A stretch of 64,000 bases of DNA from the NCBI GenBank assembly GCA_902557735.1, contig CACEBC010000001.1:1-64000 (forward strand), in the 5' to 3' direction. The position numbers and the translations under genes are program-made. The notes beneath the pieces are model-generated. The model worked only from the letters and a program-made list of their open reading frames with translations. It had not been told where the DNA came from and did not search any database. The stretch is from Porticoccaceae bacterium. GTDB taxonomy: Bacteria > Pseudomonadota > Gammaproteobacteria > Pseudomonadales > Porticoccaceae. This document shows positions 63,146-64,000 of the stretch, piece by piece (positions within the stretch are counted from its first letter, which is position 1; each line of letters begins with the position of its first letter).

Positions 63146-64000
63146 ATGAAAGCGGGATGGTTCGAAACATTTGGAGATGCCAAAGATGTGATTCAAATCG
63201 GTGAACAGGCGAAGCCCAAGGCGGGACCCGGAGAGGTTCTGGTGAAGCTAAAAACAAGCGGCGTAAACCCTTCTGACGTTAAAAAACGGGCTGGCGCGTT
63301 TCCTAATCTCCTAGACGATGGCCTCGTCATACCCCATAGTGATGGAGCGGGCGTCATTGAAGCAGTGGGTGAAGGGGTTTCGCGCAATAGGATCGGGGAG
63401 AGGGTCTGGGTCTATCAGGCCCAGTTTGCACGTTCTTTGGGCACGGCGGCAGAATACGTCGCCTTGGATTCTAAACGAGCCCCAACTCTTTCCGACAAAG
63501 CCGACTTTAATGTGGGAGCTTGCCTTGGAATACCAGTTATGACCGCACATAGATGTGTCCATTCGGATGGAGATATCCATGGGCAGTTGGTTTTGGTAAC
63601 CGGCGGTGCGGGTCGCGTCGGCTACTACGCAATTCAATGGGCAAAAATGGCGGGAGCAAAGATAATTGCTACAGCCAGCAATGAAGCAGATGAGAAACTA
63701 TGTTATGAACTTGGCGCATTTGCTGTCGTCAACCATAAAGTACCAGGATGGGGTAATGAAATTTTGAATTTGACGGACAACAAAAAGGTTCAGCGAGTGA
63801 TTGATGTTGAGTTTGGCGCCAACTTGCCGGAGATACTAAAATGTATCGGAGTCAATGGAACCATTGCCACCTACTCATCGACCGCCATTAAACAGCCTGA
63901 AATCCCGTTTTTACAGATGATGTACATGGATCTTACAGTACGGATGATTATCGTTTACGCGATGCCTGAGTCAGCTAAGGAGAAGGCAATAAATGACACC
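63146..64000 (+). CDS. Quinone oxidoreductase-like MDR protein (3' end outside window)
   Basis: An open frame of 285 codons that runs off the window. AGGAG lies seven bases before the ATG. It is a medium-chain dehydrogenase/reductase: SGVNPSDVKKRAG and HSDGAGVIEAVGEGV in the catalytic domain, and VTGGAGRVGYYAIQWAK for NADPH binding. The cysteine and histidine zinc ligands of alcohol dehydrogenases are missing, so it belongs with zeta-crystallin-type quinone oxidoreductases or enoyl reductases. The third gene of the operon starting at 61006. Confidence 0.9.
   Translation, partial: MKAGWFETFGDAKDVIQIGEQAKPKAGPGEVLVKLKTSGVNPSDVKKRAGAFPNLLDDGLVIPHSDGAGVIEAVGEGVSRNRIGERVWVYQAQFARSLGTAAEYVALDSKRAPTLSDKADFNVGACLGIPVMTAHRCVHSDGDIHGQLVLVTGGAGRVGYYAIQWAKMAGAKIIATASNEADEKLCYELGAFAVVNHKVPGWGNEILNLTDNKKVQRVIDVEFGANLPEILKCIGVNGTIATYSSTAIKQPEIPFLQMMYMDLTVRMIIVYAMPESAKEKAINDT

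Noticed and set aside
1-64000. tRNA, rRNA, CRISPR, IS element or prophage
   Set aside because: I looked for repeats with regular spacing, transposase motifs and tRNA-like clover arms and saw none; a dedicated tRNA/ncRNA search would be needed to exclude small RNAs.

Overview
The window looks like chromosomal DNA of a free-living, probably marine, Gram-negative proteobacterium (my guess is a gammaproteobacterium). The reasons are a TonB-dependent receptor, a liu leucine-degradation operon, MaoC and acyl-CoA enzymes, a PQQ dehydrogenase and moderate GC by eye. I see no rRNA, tRNA, CRISPR array, insertion sequence or phage gene. Almost everything is catabolic, in tightly packed operons, mostly on the minus strand.

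Layout. 1-9.5 kb: acyl-CoA ligase (cut by the window edge), a metal-ligand-poor amidohydrolase, a quinohaemoprotein alcohol dehydrogenase and an SDR on the plus strand. These face a minus-strand set of three hot-dog (MaoC) genes, a class II aldolase and an MHS-type MFS transporter. 9.5-12.7 kb: a locus in decay. It holds remnants of a sulfurtransferase and a PepSY-type membrane gene, a Kv-type potassium channel, and a Tat-exported flavoprotein broken by a frameshift. 12.9-17.9 kb: PfkB sugar kinase, MATE exporter, ElaA-like acetyltransferase, PhzF protein and dienelactone hydrolase. 18-22.7 kb: leucine operon liuA-liuB-liuC-liuE, with liuD (biotin carboxylase subunit) missing. 22.9-24.2 kb: an acyl-CoA-dehydrogenase-fold flavin monooxygenase.

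24.6-52 kb is a large amine/polyamine catabolic supercluster. Operon I (32.3 to 24.6 kb) has aldehyde dehydrogenase, PuuD-like hydrolase, a gamma-glutamylpolyamine synthetase, a SpuC-like aminotransferase, an unknown membrane protein and a lipoprotein amidohydrolase. Operon II (36.9 to 32.7 kb) has two class III aminotransferases and an MFS permease. It diverges from a gene encoding a TetR repressor fused to a GNAT acetyltransferase. Operon III (43.9 to 38.1 kb) has a Rieske oxygenase, PuuB-like oxidase, class I amidotransferase, a class III aminotransferase and agmatinase. Operon IV (51.9 to 44.0 kb) has two tandem PYROXD2/phytoene-desaturase-like oxidoreductases, a GcvT-like folate-dependent methyltransferase, an NDP-forming acyl-CoA synthetase and a second glutamine-synthetase-like ligase. 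Successive genes of operon IV overlap.

Operons III and IV carry the same 40-bp element upstream (30 of 40 positions identical, no gaps), containing a TAAATG-NN-CATTTA palindrome. A related 14-mer lies in front of the TetR-GNAT gene. I infer one regulon. The Puu steps (gamma-glutamylation, oxidation, dehydrogenation, deglutamylation) are all present but spread over operons I, III and IV, mixed with oxygenase and one-carbon-transfer enzymes. That suggests degradation of an N-methylated or guanidino amine, with the substrate unknown.

52-64 kb: acyl-CoA dehydrogenase, MOSC protein, a paralogue of the unknown membrane protein, TonB receptor with a clear terminator, a beta-propeller protein coupled to a TPR-sulfotransferase, then an amidohydrolase, an SDR and a quinone-oxidoreductase-like gene cut by the window end.
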